Shown: positions 1 through 12,000 of the stretch, piece by piece
Layout: every line of letters starts with the position of its first letter
Numbering within the stretch: the first letter of the stretch is position 1
Assembly (NCBI GenBank): GCA_026545225.1
Contig: CM048854.1
Span: 26,394,730-26,458,729 of the forward strand
Length of the DNA: 64,000 nt
Source of the DNA: Cornus controversa
Lineage: Eukaryota; Streptophyta; Magnoliopsida; Cornales; Cornaceae
Reading direction: 5' to 3'
Program-made: the position numbers and the translations under genes
Notes under the pieces: model-generated
What the model was told of the DNA's origin: nothing
Seen by the model: the letters and a program-made list of their open reading frames with translations, nothing else
The model's database searches: none

Positions 1-417
1 TCAAGCAGAGAACACCACAATCCTAATCATTCAATGAATGTGTGTACTCTCAAAGATAAACAGAAAATTAAGGAGGAATTTTCTGCCCCAAAAATTATTC
101 AAAGCTTTCTCTTTCTAAAACAATGATTTTCAGAAAGCGTAATTGTAGATAAAACATAAGAGAGTATTTATAGATGATAAAGTCGTAAGTTTATTTGGAA
201 AATAAGTTAAAAATCCTTTAGGGACGTTTTCCAAAGTTTTTGGAATTTTTAGAAACCAATTTGAGTTAAAACAGGACTTCACTTGTTGAAAAGGTAACCT
301 TCAGCATAGTTGGACCGGTTGAAGGGAAAAGTTAAAAATCCTTTTCTTAGGAAGTATGCACGAGGTATCTATACAAAGCTATACTTTTTTTCTCACTTAA
401 AACTCCACAAAAGATTA
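1..417 (-). repeat. possible LTR fragment (minus orientation)
   Basis: There is no coding potential. Read on the minus strand it has a TATA-like ctataaatac around 158-170 in an AT-rich context, which resembles a plant LTR promoter. Neither boundary can be placed. It lies in the intron upstream of the first visible TFIIIC exon. Confidence 0.25.
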
Positions 418-811
418 TGTTGAAGGATTTAAATATTAAAGTTACACTCTCTCTAACAACTGAAGCTTTTAGAGTAGATGGTTGTTAACATGGTATTAGA
501 ACAGGTAAGATCTTGAGTTCAAACCTCATCGTTACTCTGATAATTTAAATTGAAATACGTGTTGGACCAAAAAAAAGCCACACGTGAGGGGTCGTGTTAG
601 AGGATTTAAATATTAAAGTTACACCCTCTTTGACAGCTTAAGCTTTTAGAATAGATGGTTGTCAACATGGTATCAAAGCATGCAAGGTCCTGTGTTCAAA
701 TCTCACCGTACACCCTGATAATTAAAATTGAAACTCGTGTTGGACCAAAAGAAGGCCATACGTGAGGGGGCGTGTTGAAGGATTCAAATATTGAGTAGAT
801 GGTTGTCAATA
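418..811 (+). mobile_element. three-LTR tandem TRIM element
   Basis: This terminal-repeat retrotransposon in miniature has three LTRs of about 73 bp at 418-490, 595-667 and 773-811; the last is internally shortened. All start TGTTGAAGGATT or TGTTAGAGGATT, and the first two end AACA. The first two are each followed directly by a primer-binding site of the initiator-Met tRNA type (tggtattagaacagg at 491, tggtatcaaagca at 668). LTRs 2 and 3 are preceded by a purine tract (gtgagggg). The whole block is flanked by the 5-bp duplication GATTA (413-417 and 812-816). It has no coding capacity, so it must have moved with enzymes from another element. Confidence 0.85.
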
Positions 812-1278
812 GATTACAACAAAGAAAACGAATTGTCATTAATCTGAAAAAGAAGTAACTCAATATTCTATGCTTAAGAGCAAAATTAGGCTTTTCTACC
901 TTTTCAAATATTCTCCTCTTCCTTCTACCCCAGATCCTTCACCAAAGATATAAGAAAGCTGCCTGCCACTCTTCTCTAACCTATTGTTTACCACTGGCAT
1001 GAACACACCTAACCTTGTTGACCTGGACAATACCTAATAAACACAAACCAAGCACAAGAGAGCACAAAACACACAAACCCCTGGCCACCTGTCAATGCAC
1101 AGACAGATGGCTTACATATCCTTCATCCCTTCTACACATGCAATGTTAGTTAATTATGATTTGCTGCCTTTTCCTTAAGTAGTCATAAATCTGTTCCAGA
1201 ACTGCCAACTATTTAAAGAAAGCAACTTATGGGGGGAGCTTTCGTATGCACACTACAGCCAGCCAACTCATCTTTACT
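812..1278. other. non-coding intron stretch
   Basis: This is AT-rich sequence with no supported gene between the tandem TRIM and the truncated copia element. It lies inside an intron of the TFIIIC gene. Confidence 0.5.
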
Positions 1279-1467
1279 CTAATCAGACATAGGTTTTTCA
1301 ATTTCATTGCCAGTAGAAGGAGCAGAATAGCTTAGTTCTATAGCAAGCCAGTCCTTTTCATCCATAGATTTTAGGAAAATTCTCATGCAAGCTTTCCAGT
1401 AGCTATAGTTGCTTCCTTCAAAAAGGGGTGGCCTAGATATGGAACTGCCTTCCTTAAGGCCTTCCAT
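1279..1467 (-). pseudogene. copia gag N-terminal fragment
   Basis: The 62-residue minus-strand frame contains PPLFEGSNYSYWKACMRIFL, typical of the N-terminus of plant Ty1/copia gag proteins (DUF4219/UBN2 region). It starts just downstream, on the minus strand, of a primer-binding-site-like tatcagagcaggtt and of the LTR at 1510-2875. The frame stops at a TGA after KPMSD, where the family normally continues. No protease, integrase or reverse transcriptase follows, so this is a truncated element. Confidence 0.75.
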
Positions 1468-1509
1468 TACCTTCTCAGTAAATTTCGAGGAACCTGCTCT
1501 GATATTAAT

Positions 1510-2875
1510 TGATAGTTGTAAGGACCGGAACTCGAGGCTCTGATTGAGAGTCGCACAAAGTCCACTGATCTAGACCTAGAGGGGAGGTAAATAGCTTGTA
1601 GAAATAATTAATTGTCTTAACTAATTTTTAAGATTAAAACAGAATTAACAGAAATTTAACTTGAGAATCTAACAGATAGTAAAAATTATATGCAAACCAC
1701 AACAATTTAAAGCAATAAACAGTAGACACCAGACTTTTACGTTGAAAACCTATAAAGGGAAAAACCATAGGGCTTAAGTCCATGCAAACCACATCCACTA
1801 TCAAGAAAGAAGGTTTACAACCTAGGTTAACAGATTTATCCCAAGAATCCCCTAATTACCTCCTTGACACAAAAGAGACAACTTTTTCTCCGAAAAGTCT
1901 CCAGGCAGCTCTTCCTCTTGTCAATTGAGCTTGCTCCTCATGAACCTGCTTTTTTAGTGAGTCCTGTCTCAGCCACTAGTTGTCCAAACATCAATTTGGT
2001 TGTGGATTGAACTATAGTGTTGAACTGATCTTTTGAGTACACAACAACAGATGTGAACACACTCACCAACTAATGCAGATGATGAATGTGAAAGAAAAAG
2101 AGCGATTCACTCAAAAACTCACAAAGCTGTGTGTGTATAATACTATAATCTGCCCTAGTGTTAGGTATTTATAGGTAGCGAAGTAGTAGAGGTCGATAAG
2201 GTTTTTTTATAGAGTTTAAAACGGACTTGGAAATTGCTGTTTGAACAGCTCGATTGATTGAATATGATGTTGATCGATTGAATTTGATGTCAATCGATCA
2301 ACATCTCTCCAGGAGACTTTGATTGATGCCTCGATCAATCAAATTTTCCTGCAGGTTTTTACTTCAAAAATTCTCAATATAGAAGTTTCCGAAACATATT
2401 TCATGCAAAATTAAAACATTTTAGGGAATCAAAATAAGATTGAACCTTGGAAATTTAGAACCTTAGATATGATATGCATGAAGATTATCAAAATACCCTT
2501 GATTGTAGAATAAATTCTATCTTAGGAGGTAACTAACACTAACTTACTTTTGAACATTTCTAAAGTAAAATAGAAATCAAAACAAAAGTACAGAATCAAT
2601 TCTGTTCTACGAAATTTGCCCACATAGGTGAGAAGTTTCCGAAACATATTTCATGCAAAATTAAAACATTTTAGGGAATCAAAATAAGATTGAACCTTGG
2701 AAATTTAGAACCTTAGATATGATATGCATGAAGATTATCAAAATACCCTTGATTGTAGAATAAATTCTATCTTAGGAGGTAACTAACACTAACTTACTTT
2801 TGAACATTTCTAAAGTAAAATAGAAATCAAAACAAAAGTACAGAATCAATTCTGTTCTACGAAATTTGCCCACAT
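1510..2875 (-). repeat. copia-type 5' LTR (minus orientation) with internal duplication
   Basis: On the minus strand the sequence runs from tgtgggcaaatt to caactatca and is followed by a degenerate tRNA-Met primer-binding site (taatatcagagcagg) and then the gag fragment at 1467. It contains the block typical of plant copia LTRs, gttttcaacgtaaaa (plus strand about 1738-1755), and a TATA-like ctataaatacc near 2170. It also holds a 250-bp direct duplication (2381-2630 and 2631-2879). No partner LTR is present. Boundaries are inferred. Confidence 0.65.
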
Positions 2876-2879
2876 AGGT
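2381..2879. repeat. 250-bp tandem duplication
   Basis: The 250 bases starting agaagtttccgaaac at 2381 are repeated head-to-tail from 2631, and I see no mismatch between the copies. They form the promoter-distal end of the copia LTR. Confidence 0.9.
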
Positions 2880-3056
2880 CTTATTCACCTGACACCATGC
2901 TTTGGTAATATGATCACCTACTCTATAATACAGATCAACATTTAGAGATGCTCATCGATTGGTTGTCGTCTTGGGATTTATGATTTTTACTTTTCAAGCT
3001 AGCATGGTTTGAAATTCTTTTTCCAAGTTATGCTGCTCATGAATGTTTCTCTTCAG

Positions 3057-6000
3057 CTTTACATACACTTCAAGACAATGTTGATGCTCGGATAACTCTT
3101 GCTTCGCTTCTTCTTGACGAAGATAAAGAGGATGAAGCCATTTCTGTTCTTTCTCCTCCTTGTTCAGGTATCTTTGCTTTTATAGAAATTCCTAGATACC
3201 TGTTGGTATCATTTATATAGATATTGTATTACCTTCTTTCACGACCTCTTTGCTTATATTTACAGAATCAACCCTTGACCCAAATTCTGATAAATCTGAA
3301 CCTTGGTGGCTTAATGGGAAAATAAAACTAAAGCTTTGTCACATTTATAAAGCTAAAGGGTTGCAAGAGGCCTTGATTGATGCTATCTTACCCTTGGTTC
3401 GTGAGTCATTGTTTCTTCAAACTGTTCGGCGAAAGGTAATCTTGTGCAACCTTTTATAACAGAAATTCTGTTTGTATTTGTACAAGCATGCACGCCCAAA
3501 GAAGGGGGTTTTGCGTTTTTGTGAGCATGCACTAGTGTATGACTTGGCTGTATGGTAGATTATTAGTTATTAATTGTTGGGATGAATCGGAAATATGATA
3601 GCTTGATTAAAATACTCTCTAGAATTATATATGGATTGGTAGGAATGTAGAATATTTGCATTTTTCTTTGAGCAATTGTAGTTACGGAAATGATTATAGT
3701 TCTATGGTAAGTAGCTTCTTCCAATTTCAAGGAAATTAATATAATTTGGACTTGTAGATCCGAACATCTTAAAAGAGAGCATTTTTGTTTCCAAGCAAAA
3801 AAATTTCTAATAATATATGTACACAAGAAGTCTTGTCGTGAGTTATTTCCCCTTATAATCTCAGTTTTTGTTTTCTCTGGAGTTTTATGGGGTTTAGGGA
3901 GCACTTGCTGCCGCCCACTTTCCCCACACCGTTTAATTTTCTATCATAACCAAGATGTTCTCTTTTAAAAAAATAAAAAAAGAATAGAGTAGCCCAAAGT
4001 TTCCACCATTCTTTATAGATTTTTGGTACTTCTTATTACAAAAAAAGAAGGTGAAAGACTAACTTTTTCCTTTTGGTATTTTAGTTTTGTAATATATCAC
4101 TAACTGATACTAGTTTTATGTACTTTATCGTTATTCATAATCTAAGTGGAGTTGCAACTGATTTTCTTACAATATGGGCTCTCAATCATGGTTATTGTTC
4201 GAGGATTTAAATATTAAAGAGGTACACCCTCTCTAACAACTTAAGCTTTTAGAGTAGATGGTGGTTACCAGTTATAAACGTTAAGTCAATGTGTTATGTG
4301 TCGTCAACTTTTTGTTTTACAAAACCATATCAAGTTGTAATTTTTATTTTTATCGAGTAAAGTAGAGTCTCAAGGTTCATGTATGTCATCAAGCAAATGT
4401 GTTGCAATCATGAACAATCAGTTGTAGTATACATATCAGAGGCATGAGAGTCTTGTGAGGACATTTAGAATGTTTTGAAATTATTAATTTTTATTTAAAG
4501 TGTTTCCAGAAGGTCTTTGGAAAACTAGGACAAGTTTTCATAATGATTTTCTAGCTTTTTAAGTAAAATAGAGATTGGTGCATGAGTGCACTTTGATGTT
4601 GCATTGGTACATTAGAACGAACACCAGGCAGTGAGGCTTTCCCAGGGGATGTTTTCTATTTACATTCCCGTCTCTTAGAAAGAGCGGCTAAACGATTGGA
4701 CCAGACAGGCCACAAGTCCTAATGTTATCAAACTTCATGGAACTTCTCCTAACAAATTTCAATATTTTTTTCTTTTTTGAAGTTGAAAAGGTTTTCAAAC
4801 CCAAATTAAACATGTTTTTTATTTTATTATAAATAAAGAATAAGAGAGAAGAGAAAAGATGTTTTACACGAGAGTTTTAGAGCTTCATGTTTAAGCTCTT
4901 AATCGTGTTTTTCTAAGTGCTCTAAACACATTTTATACATGAGAGATTTTTTGTGTATTCTTCTGATTGTACCAATAGTTGCACCAGTTAGAAAAAGTGA
5001 TGTGGTCTTTATTGAGGCTAATGCTAGGGGAAGGGAAAGACCAAAACTAACATGGGTTGAGATAGTTGGGAAAGATTTGATAACATGTAATTTAATTGAG
5101 GCCATGGTCTTGGGTAGAGCAGAATGGAAAAAAAAGGACTTGATGCGGGATAGGTAGGGGCGCTTCAATATCAAAAATATATTGAGAAGAAAAGAGAGAA
5201 TGAGAGGAGAAGAATAAGATTAGGAGGGAAGAAGAAGAAGTAGGAGAAAGTATGTAAACTCAATAATATTCAATATTCAATCATCAAAAAATACCTTTCA
5301 CAATGTATGAACCAACATATAAATAGGTAGCAAGGAAAACCCTAATCAAACCCTACTACTAAAAATAAAACCCTAAGGTATTAAATTACGAAAATATCCC
5401 TAAAATAAAAACATTACTAATATAATAATAATATTAAATAAAAATTATCCCTAATTATCTATCTTTGCCCCCTCCAGAAATAGAGGCGAAGCACGTGCAA
5501 CTCATGCATGCAAAGCTAGTATAAGCATGCTCCATGATAGGCAAAAACAAATCCCATACATTGAGGTGGTTTACCACAATACACTCAATCAAACATCATT
5601 AGACTTCGATTAATAGCCCCAATTTGTTTATTAATCTGAGGATGAAATGTTGGGGGAAATTTCAAATCAGTTCCTAAAAATGTCCACAATGTTTTCCAAA
5701 AACTGCTGGTATACTTGACATCTCTGTTCGACACCATGGAAGTGTGGAATTCATGACTTTGATTATTTTCTACAAGATGATTTGGAATGCATTCTTTTTG
5801 TAAAGATTCATTCACTTGTTGTTCGGGTTCAACGCACTCCCCGTGATGTATATGATGATGTGTGACACTAGACTCAGGTGGTGGAGAAGTAAACACATTT
5901 TTTTAGGCAACATGAGAAGCTTCTTTTGCCAAAATTTTGTCAACACAAGGCTAATTAGAAAGTCTCATGTCCCATCTGATTTTTCATATGGTCAGGGAAT

Positions 6001-9000
6001 GGTCTAGTCTTGTTTAGGTCACCTAAAGCTCTGGGTGGAAACTTATGTTCAGAAACTTACTTGGTTGGACAATTGAAGCCCTCCAAGTAGGATTTTGTAT
6101 TTGACTCTCCCTAAAGCTAGTTTGACTCATATGAGGCTCTCGGGATGTTCTTGGACTAGAGAAAAGATCACGGTGGTGGGATGGGGATGTGGATGTGGAC
6201 TTGACATGATAATCGTGGTGATCTTTCCTAATGCCTTGTCTAACTCTTGGGGAAACACACGTGTCACCCCTAATGTACTCATTAGGGAAAAAAAGGACTT
6301 GATGCGGGATAGGTAGAGGTGCTTCGATATCAAAATATATTGAGAATAAGAGAGAGAATGAGAGAGGAGAAGAATAAGATTAGGACGGAAGAAGAAGAAG
6401 AAGGAGGAAGAAATATGTAAACTCAATAATATTCAATATTCAATCATCAAAAAGTACCTTTCACAATGTATGAACCAACATATAAATAGGCAGCAAGGAA
6501 AACCCTAATCAAATCCTACTACTAAAAATAAAACCCTAAAGTATTAAATTACGAAAATATCCCTAAAACAAAAACATTACTAATACAATAATAATATTAA
6601 ATAAAAATTATTCCTAATTATCTATCTTTGCCCCTTCTCCAGAAATAGAGGTGAAGCATGTGCAACTCATGCATGAGAATCATAGCTCGTCCTACATCAG
6701 AACTCTTGTACCCGACTCCAAATAGTTGAAGAAAGGCTTTTTTGAGTTGAGTTGGGTTTAATCTTCTGATCATTGAAGAAGTGTTTCTTGAATTCTAACA
6801 TTGAGGAATGGTCAAAATGCAGCAGTCCATCAAGCAGTATTTGAAGGCACTGAGTTGTAACCGGTAGTGAGTTTGAGGTGTCGGCAGTCACGTTACTGAG
6901 TGTTGTCAAGGTTAGGTGTCATTCTAGGTTGGAGTACTTTGAATGTACCTCTTCAAAGTTCATAGTGGATTTGCCTGAGGCAGAGGTCTCCGTGATTTGC
7001 TTTGTTTCTGGTTTTGTGAGTTGTTGGAGAGCTGTTGTGTTCAGAAGAAGTTAAAGCAAGTATGTCTTGTTGCTTTTTTTTTTTTTTTTTTGTCTTTTTT
7101 CCCTTTTTTGTCTTAGGGGGAGTATATTGAGGGAGAGGAATAGACAAACTTCCGAGGACATTGTGCTGCCAAACCACACACTAAAGAATCCAATTCTGTG
7201 TTCTTTTTAGTTGTGGATGATTTGAAAGTTTCATCATTTTCTTTTTTTAGTTTTTTTTTTGTAGATTTCATAGGAGAGTTGATTTTTTTAAAGGAACTTG
7301 ATGCTTTTGTCCTTCTTCTCATATACATCAAGTGTACAGTGGTTGCTCCGCATTTGGTGCCCTTGGTAAAAACTTTTACTTGTAAGAATAATAAAGTTCT
7401 AAAATTGGTTGGACTGAAGCTAAATTTATGAAATGTAGGTTTGTAAAGCTAGAGGAAGCATTTAAGATTTAGAGTGAACAGATACTTGGGTGACAAATTT
7501 CATAATCCATGGTCATTTAACTAATGCAGCCCAAATTTGCATTAGTTCATTGAACTGATGCAGCCAAAATAAATGTTAATTAAGAAAAATTTCAAAATCA
7601 GGAAAATTCTAATACTTCAGTTTGTAGGTGAAATATCATTATTTTATTTCTGTCAAGGGTGCTTAGTGCTGCTGTGATGGGTTTCTAAAGTCAGCATAGA
7701 GGCACATACCTTGTAAATTTGTTTTCCTTTTTTCTCTTAACATACCTTGTAATTATCTAGTCATGAAAATTTGATTAACTTTTGACTGCACCTAGTATGC
7801 TTAAAATATTTATTTTGGTGGTTGAGGTCCCATCTACAAAATGTAATTATAGTAGATGAGAGTTAATGTAACACCCCCACCCTGACCCGACACAATATTG
7901 TCCGCTTTTGGCTCTCCTGAACCAAGGGGTCACCCATCCTGGTACTACTCCCAGCCTATGTTACCGGGACTCGGGTACGGGTGTCGGACACGGGTGCGTG
8001 TCTAGAAGTCGGATTCGTCCATCTTTCAAATTATGAGACACGGGGACTCGGCTAAAAAGAGTCCAAAAGTTGGACACGGGTACTTGGACACGGTCACAAT
8101 TGTAAAAAATATAGACCATTTATCTATTATTTAAGAATAATAAATATTTTTAAATGACGTGGAGAGAATCTATCCTACCCTCTCTCTCTCTCTCTATATA
8201 TATATATATGCCATTTGTTTTTTATCTTTTAATTGGTACCGGTCATTGTCTTTTATAACATTTATTTAGTATTTATTTAAAAAGTAAGTTGTAGTAAAAA
8301 GTAATTGTAAAAGTTAAAAAGGGTTAAGTAACTGAGCAAAGGAAATGTGAAAGGCCCATAGCTGGCTTTTATTACATTTATTTTTTACAGTATTTATTTG
8401 AAAAGTAAGTTATTGTAGTAAGTAATAAATGCAAAAGTTAAAAAAGGATAAATACTGGCTAATGTGATAAGGACACAGCTGGCAGCAACAAACAAAACAA
8501 AAGGTGACCATCTGCCACGCGTTGAGACATTAAATAGAGACTTTAAATAGAGACGTGAAAGGTCTCTGAAATGGCGTGAATAACACTCTCAGCCATAATG
8601 AGAAATGGTGCACCAGCAGCGTGTGAAGAAACCATCGTCTTCAACCTTCAACAAACCCTACTTTTGAACCAGCAACATGCACGAACATGTCAAAATACAT
8701 TTGATCTAACAAAGAGACATAGAAAAAATTCAGATCCCTCGCAAGCATCCACCGATACAATCTTCTGTGAGCATCTCTTCATCAGCCGTGTCCGATGGTT
8801 GCGGAAGGGTGTCCGACCCATATCCCATGTCGGTGTCCGTGTCGTGTCGTGTCGACACGGACACCCTAGGATAACCGGGCGAGTCCAGGTAACATAGCTC
8901 CCAGCTAAGCATGCTTAACTGCGGAGTTCTGATAGGTTCACAACCATCACGACTTTAAAATGCATTGTTTGGGTTCAAAGATACTTAGCCATAGCGTAGC

Positions 9001-12000
9001 AGAGCCCCTCCCACAACAATATTGTCCTCTTTGAGTGCCTAAGGAGTCGAAACCACGACCTTCTGCCCACTCTCTCAAGGCTTTGTTCTTGGCTACCAAC
9101 TTGGCACTAGAATGCGTTGTGTTATAAAAGGGTGATGAACATACATATAACATTTCACCTTCACTTGCCCAAATGATGTGGGATCGTGACACCCGTAGCC
9201 TGCAAGTGTGGTAGCTCAGGAGGTCGTGGTTTCGACTCCTTGGGCACCCAAAGAGGACAATATTGTTGTGGGAGGAGCTCTGCTACGCTGCGGTTATGTA
9301 TCTCTGAACCCAAACAATGCGTTTTAAAATCGTGATGCTCGTGAACCCGTCAGAACTCCGCAGTTAAGCGTGTTTAGCTAGGAATAGTATCAGGATGGGT
9401 GACCTCGTGAGAAGTCTCTGATTCAGGGGAGCCAAAAATGGACAATATTGTGTCGGGTCAAGGTGGAGGTGTTATAAATGGTATCAGAGCTTGGCCCAGT
9501 CGAAAATGTGGCAGACAGCGTGCATAAGCCCATAAGGGAGGTTGCAACGAGGACGCTGACTCTCAAGAGGGGGTGTTGTGACGTCTCACATTGCTTGGGT
9601 ATGGTGAAGGGGTTGTGCTTATATGTGGTGTGTTCTCTCCAATTGGTATGATGCTTTTTGGGGTAAAACCCAAGAACAAAACTGTGCAAGCTTAGCCCAA
9701 AGCGGACAATATCATATTATGTGGTGGAGCGGGTTGTTATAGCTAAGTTGTAAAATTTACATACTTGGACAATTATTCTGGAGAGGTAGACTTTGACTTT
9801 AAAAAATTATTCTATTGCTGGAAATTCATTATTTTCAGCCTATTTAGGCTTGCTGTTTTCAAAGCAGATGTCTGTGATATATCTTCCATGTTATAAAATT
9901 ATGTTGTAGATGAAAGTTAAGTCGTAAAATTTTTACTTGCTGTTTTAAAATTATGATTACTTTTGAGAAAGTATTTTCCAGGAATTTCAATGAAGTATGA
10001 CAACCCTTTTCTATAGAATTTATGATGAACAGTTCACTTAGAAGTTCAATTCTGTCAAAGAAATTAGTGAGAAATAGTGGTTATGTTATAATTTTATGGA
10101 CAAAAAAAGAATTATGGACTTATCAAGGGAAGACAGAATAGACTCGATTGGCTCTTACCAACTATTATAGATTGAAACTCTTTCGGCAGGAAGAGACTAA
10201 AGAGACTAAAATGTGAATTGTTGACAAGTCAAGTTCCCAAGTCCTAGCAATGTATGAAGCAACAAAGAAACAAACTTGAGGGCATGTTGTTTGCAGCCTG
10301 ATGATGCTGATGCAACTAACCTGTTATTAGTACATTACTGATGTTGCCTAAATTAATACATGACAAGAATATTTCAGCATTTTGGGAATACTAGTTATTT
10401 TCTGTTTCTTGGAATTTCAGGGTTAAACTGAGTTATTGTTTCTCTTATTAGTAGTTACTGATGCTTCTGTTATTGGTTTTAGTGTCAGATTCTGGGGAAA
10501 GTACATTGTAATTATTTAGTCAATACATAGACTTTTGAATGCATCCCTAGTAAGTTTACAGTATTTATGAAGTTAGCTAGCTATATAGAATGCAAGTGCG
10601 ATAGACGAGAGTTAAGTTGATATTTATTAACCTAGCTAGCTATATAGAATGTAAGTGGGATAGATGAGAGTTAAGTTGAGATCTATAAATATCAGTGAGA
10701 AATCTGGAGAGGCATACTTCTAAAGTACATTACCTAGTGTATGTCCCACATACGCATGATGCTGGGAGGGGATATTAGAATTAGACCTGACCTATGTCAT
10801 TGTTTAACATAAAGTGGTTGCTCTAAGACTTGAACTCGCGTTCTGATGTTTGTCAGTTCCAAGTTTTTACCATTGCACCAAGCATTGATACCTAGAGACA
10901 TACTTCTTATTGCTTAAAAAAGTATTCTTTTGCTGTTAATTATTTTCTGTTGATTCTATTTTTACAGAAAAAAGTTCCATGTTCTGTCTTCCATAACAGC
11001 ACTTTTTGCTGGCATCATTAACCAAAATGAGAGATTGATTAAAGTGGATGTTGGCCATGGAATTAAAGTAGGTGGTGAGGTGGTGGTGGACCTTGGAAAC
11101 ATTGTGAATTCAATGTCTGCTATCAAAACGTTGATAAAATAAAATAAAATAAAATTGAAGAGATAAATTAAACAAGAAGAACAAAACGTGGTTCGGCCAC
11201 TACGGCCTACATCCACGGCACACAAGGCCCAAGGGCTACGTCACTTTTATTGTATTCTCTCTTAGTTTTGTTTACAATAACCACCTCTATTTATAGGTGA
11301 AAGAATACACGTGATAAATATGGAAAATACATTAATAGAAGATTCCTAAAATCAATCTCTTAAATCACTCATATCAATCTTCTATCAAGGCTTAAATCAC
11401 TCCAATAATATATTCTCCAACACCCCCCCTTAAGTTGGTATACGGAGATTTTAACTCAAGTGTCCAACTTGAAACTAAATACGAAGATTCGGGGGATCCG
11501 AGTCGAGTTGATATGGAGATCCAAAACGAGTTGATCCGAAGATTGGAGACGAGTTGATCCTGAGATCTAACACAAGTTGGTGTCAAGATCCGAGACAAGT
11601 TGATCATGAGATCTGAGACGAGTTGATCCTGAGATCCGAGACGAGTTGATCTGAAGATCCGAGACGAATCTAGAGTATAGTATGATAACCTGCTCTGATA
11701 CCATGTCGATAAAAAAAAATTGAAGAGAGAAATTAAAAAGAAGAACAAAACGTGGTTCGGCCACTACGGCCAACATCCACGGCACACAAAGCCCAATAAA
11801 CATAGAAGATACATTAATGGAAGATTCCTAAAATCAATCCCTTAAATCACTCATATCAATCTTCTATCAAGGCTTAAATCACTCCAATAATATATTCTCC
11901 AACAAAAACAAATTCCGAAGAAGTTTTATAGGACAATATAAGACCAGTCATGCTTATTTGGACCGAAGGTTGGACGGTAGTCTCTTAGGGATCTACGTGA

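Larger units (their letters stand above)
7867..9191 (-). mobile_element. Cassandra-type LTR (minus), split by a DNA transposon
   Basis: Without the insertion at 7956-8897 and one copy of its target duplication this is an LTR of about 375 bp, reading on the minus strand from tgtcacgatcc to ggggtgttaca. It carries 5S-rRNA-like sequence: minus-strand cagaactccgcagttaagca (around 8907-8930) joined to ctgggagtagtaccaggatg and gggtgacccc (7930-7955). These match the pol III internal promoter (box A, IE, box C) of plant 5S rRNA. A 5S-bearing LTR is the hallmark of Cassandra TRIM elements. It faces the plus-strand copy at 9219 head to head. Confidence 0.85.

Noticed and set aside
3563-3904. 113-residue minus-strand open frame
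   Set aside because: There is no recognisable domain or splice context. It lies in an intron and looks like chance.
9341-9420. 5S rRNA gene
   Set aside because: The match is only partial and lies between LTR ends with a primer-binding site directly downstream. It is the Cassandra-type LTR, not a 5S gene array unit.
11480-11672. CRISPR-like array
   Set aside because: The units are contiguous and degenerate with no spacers. They lie inside an LTR element in a plant genome.
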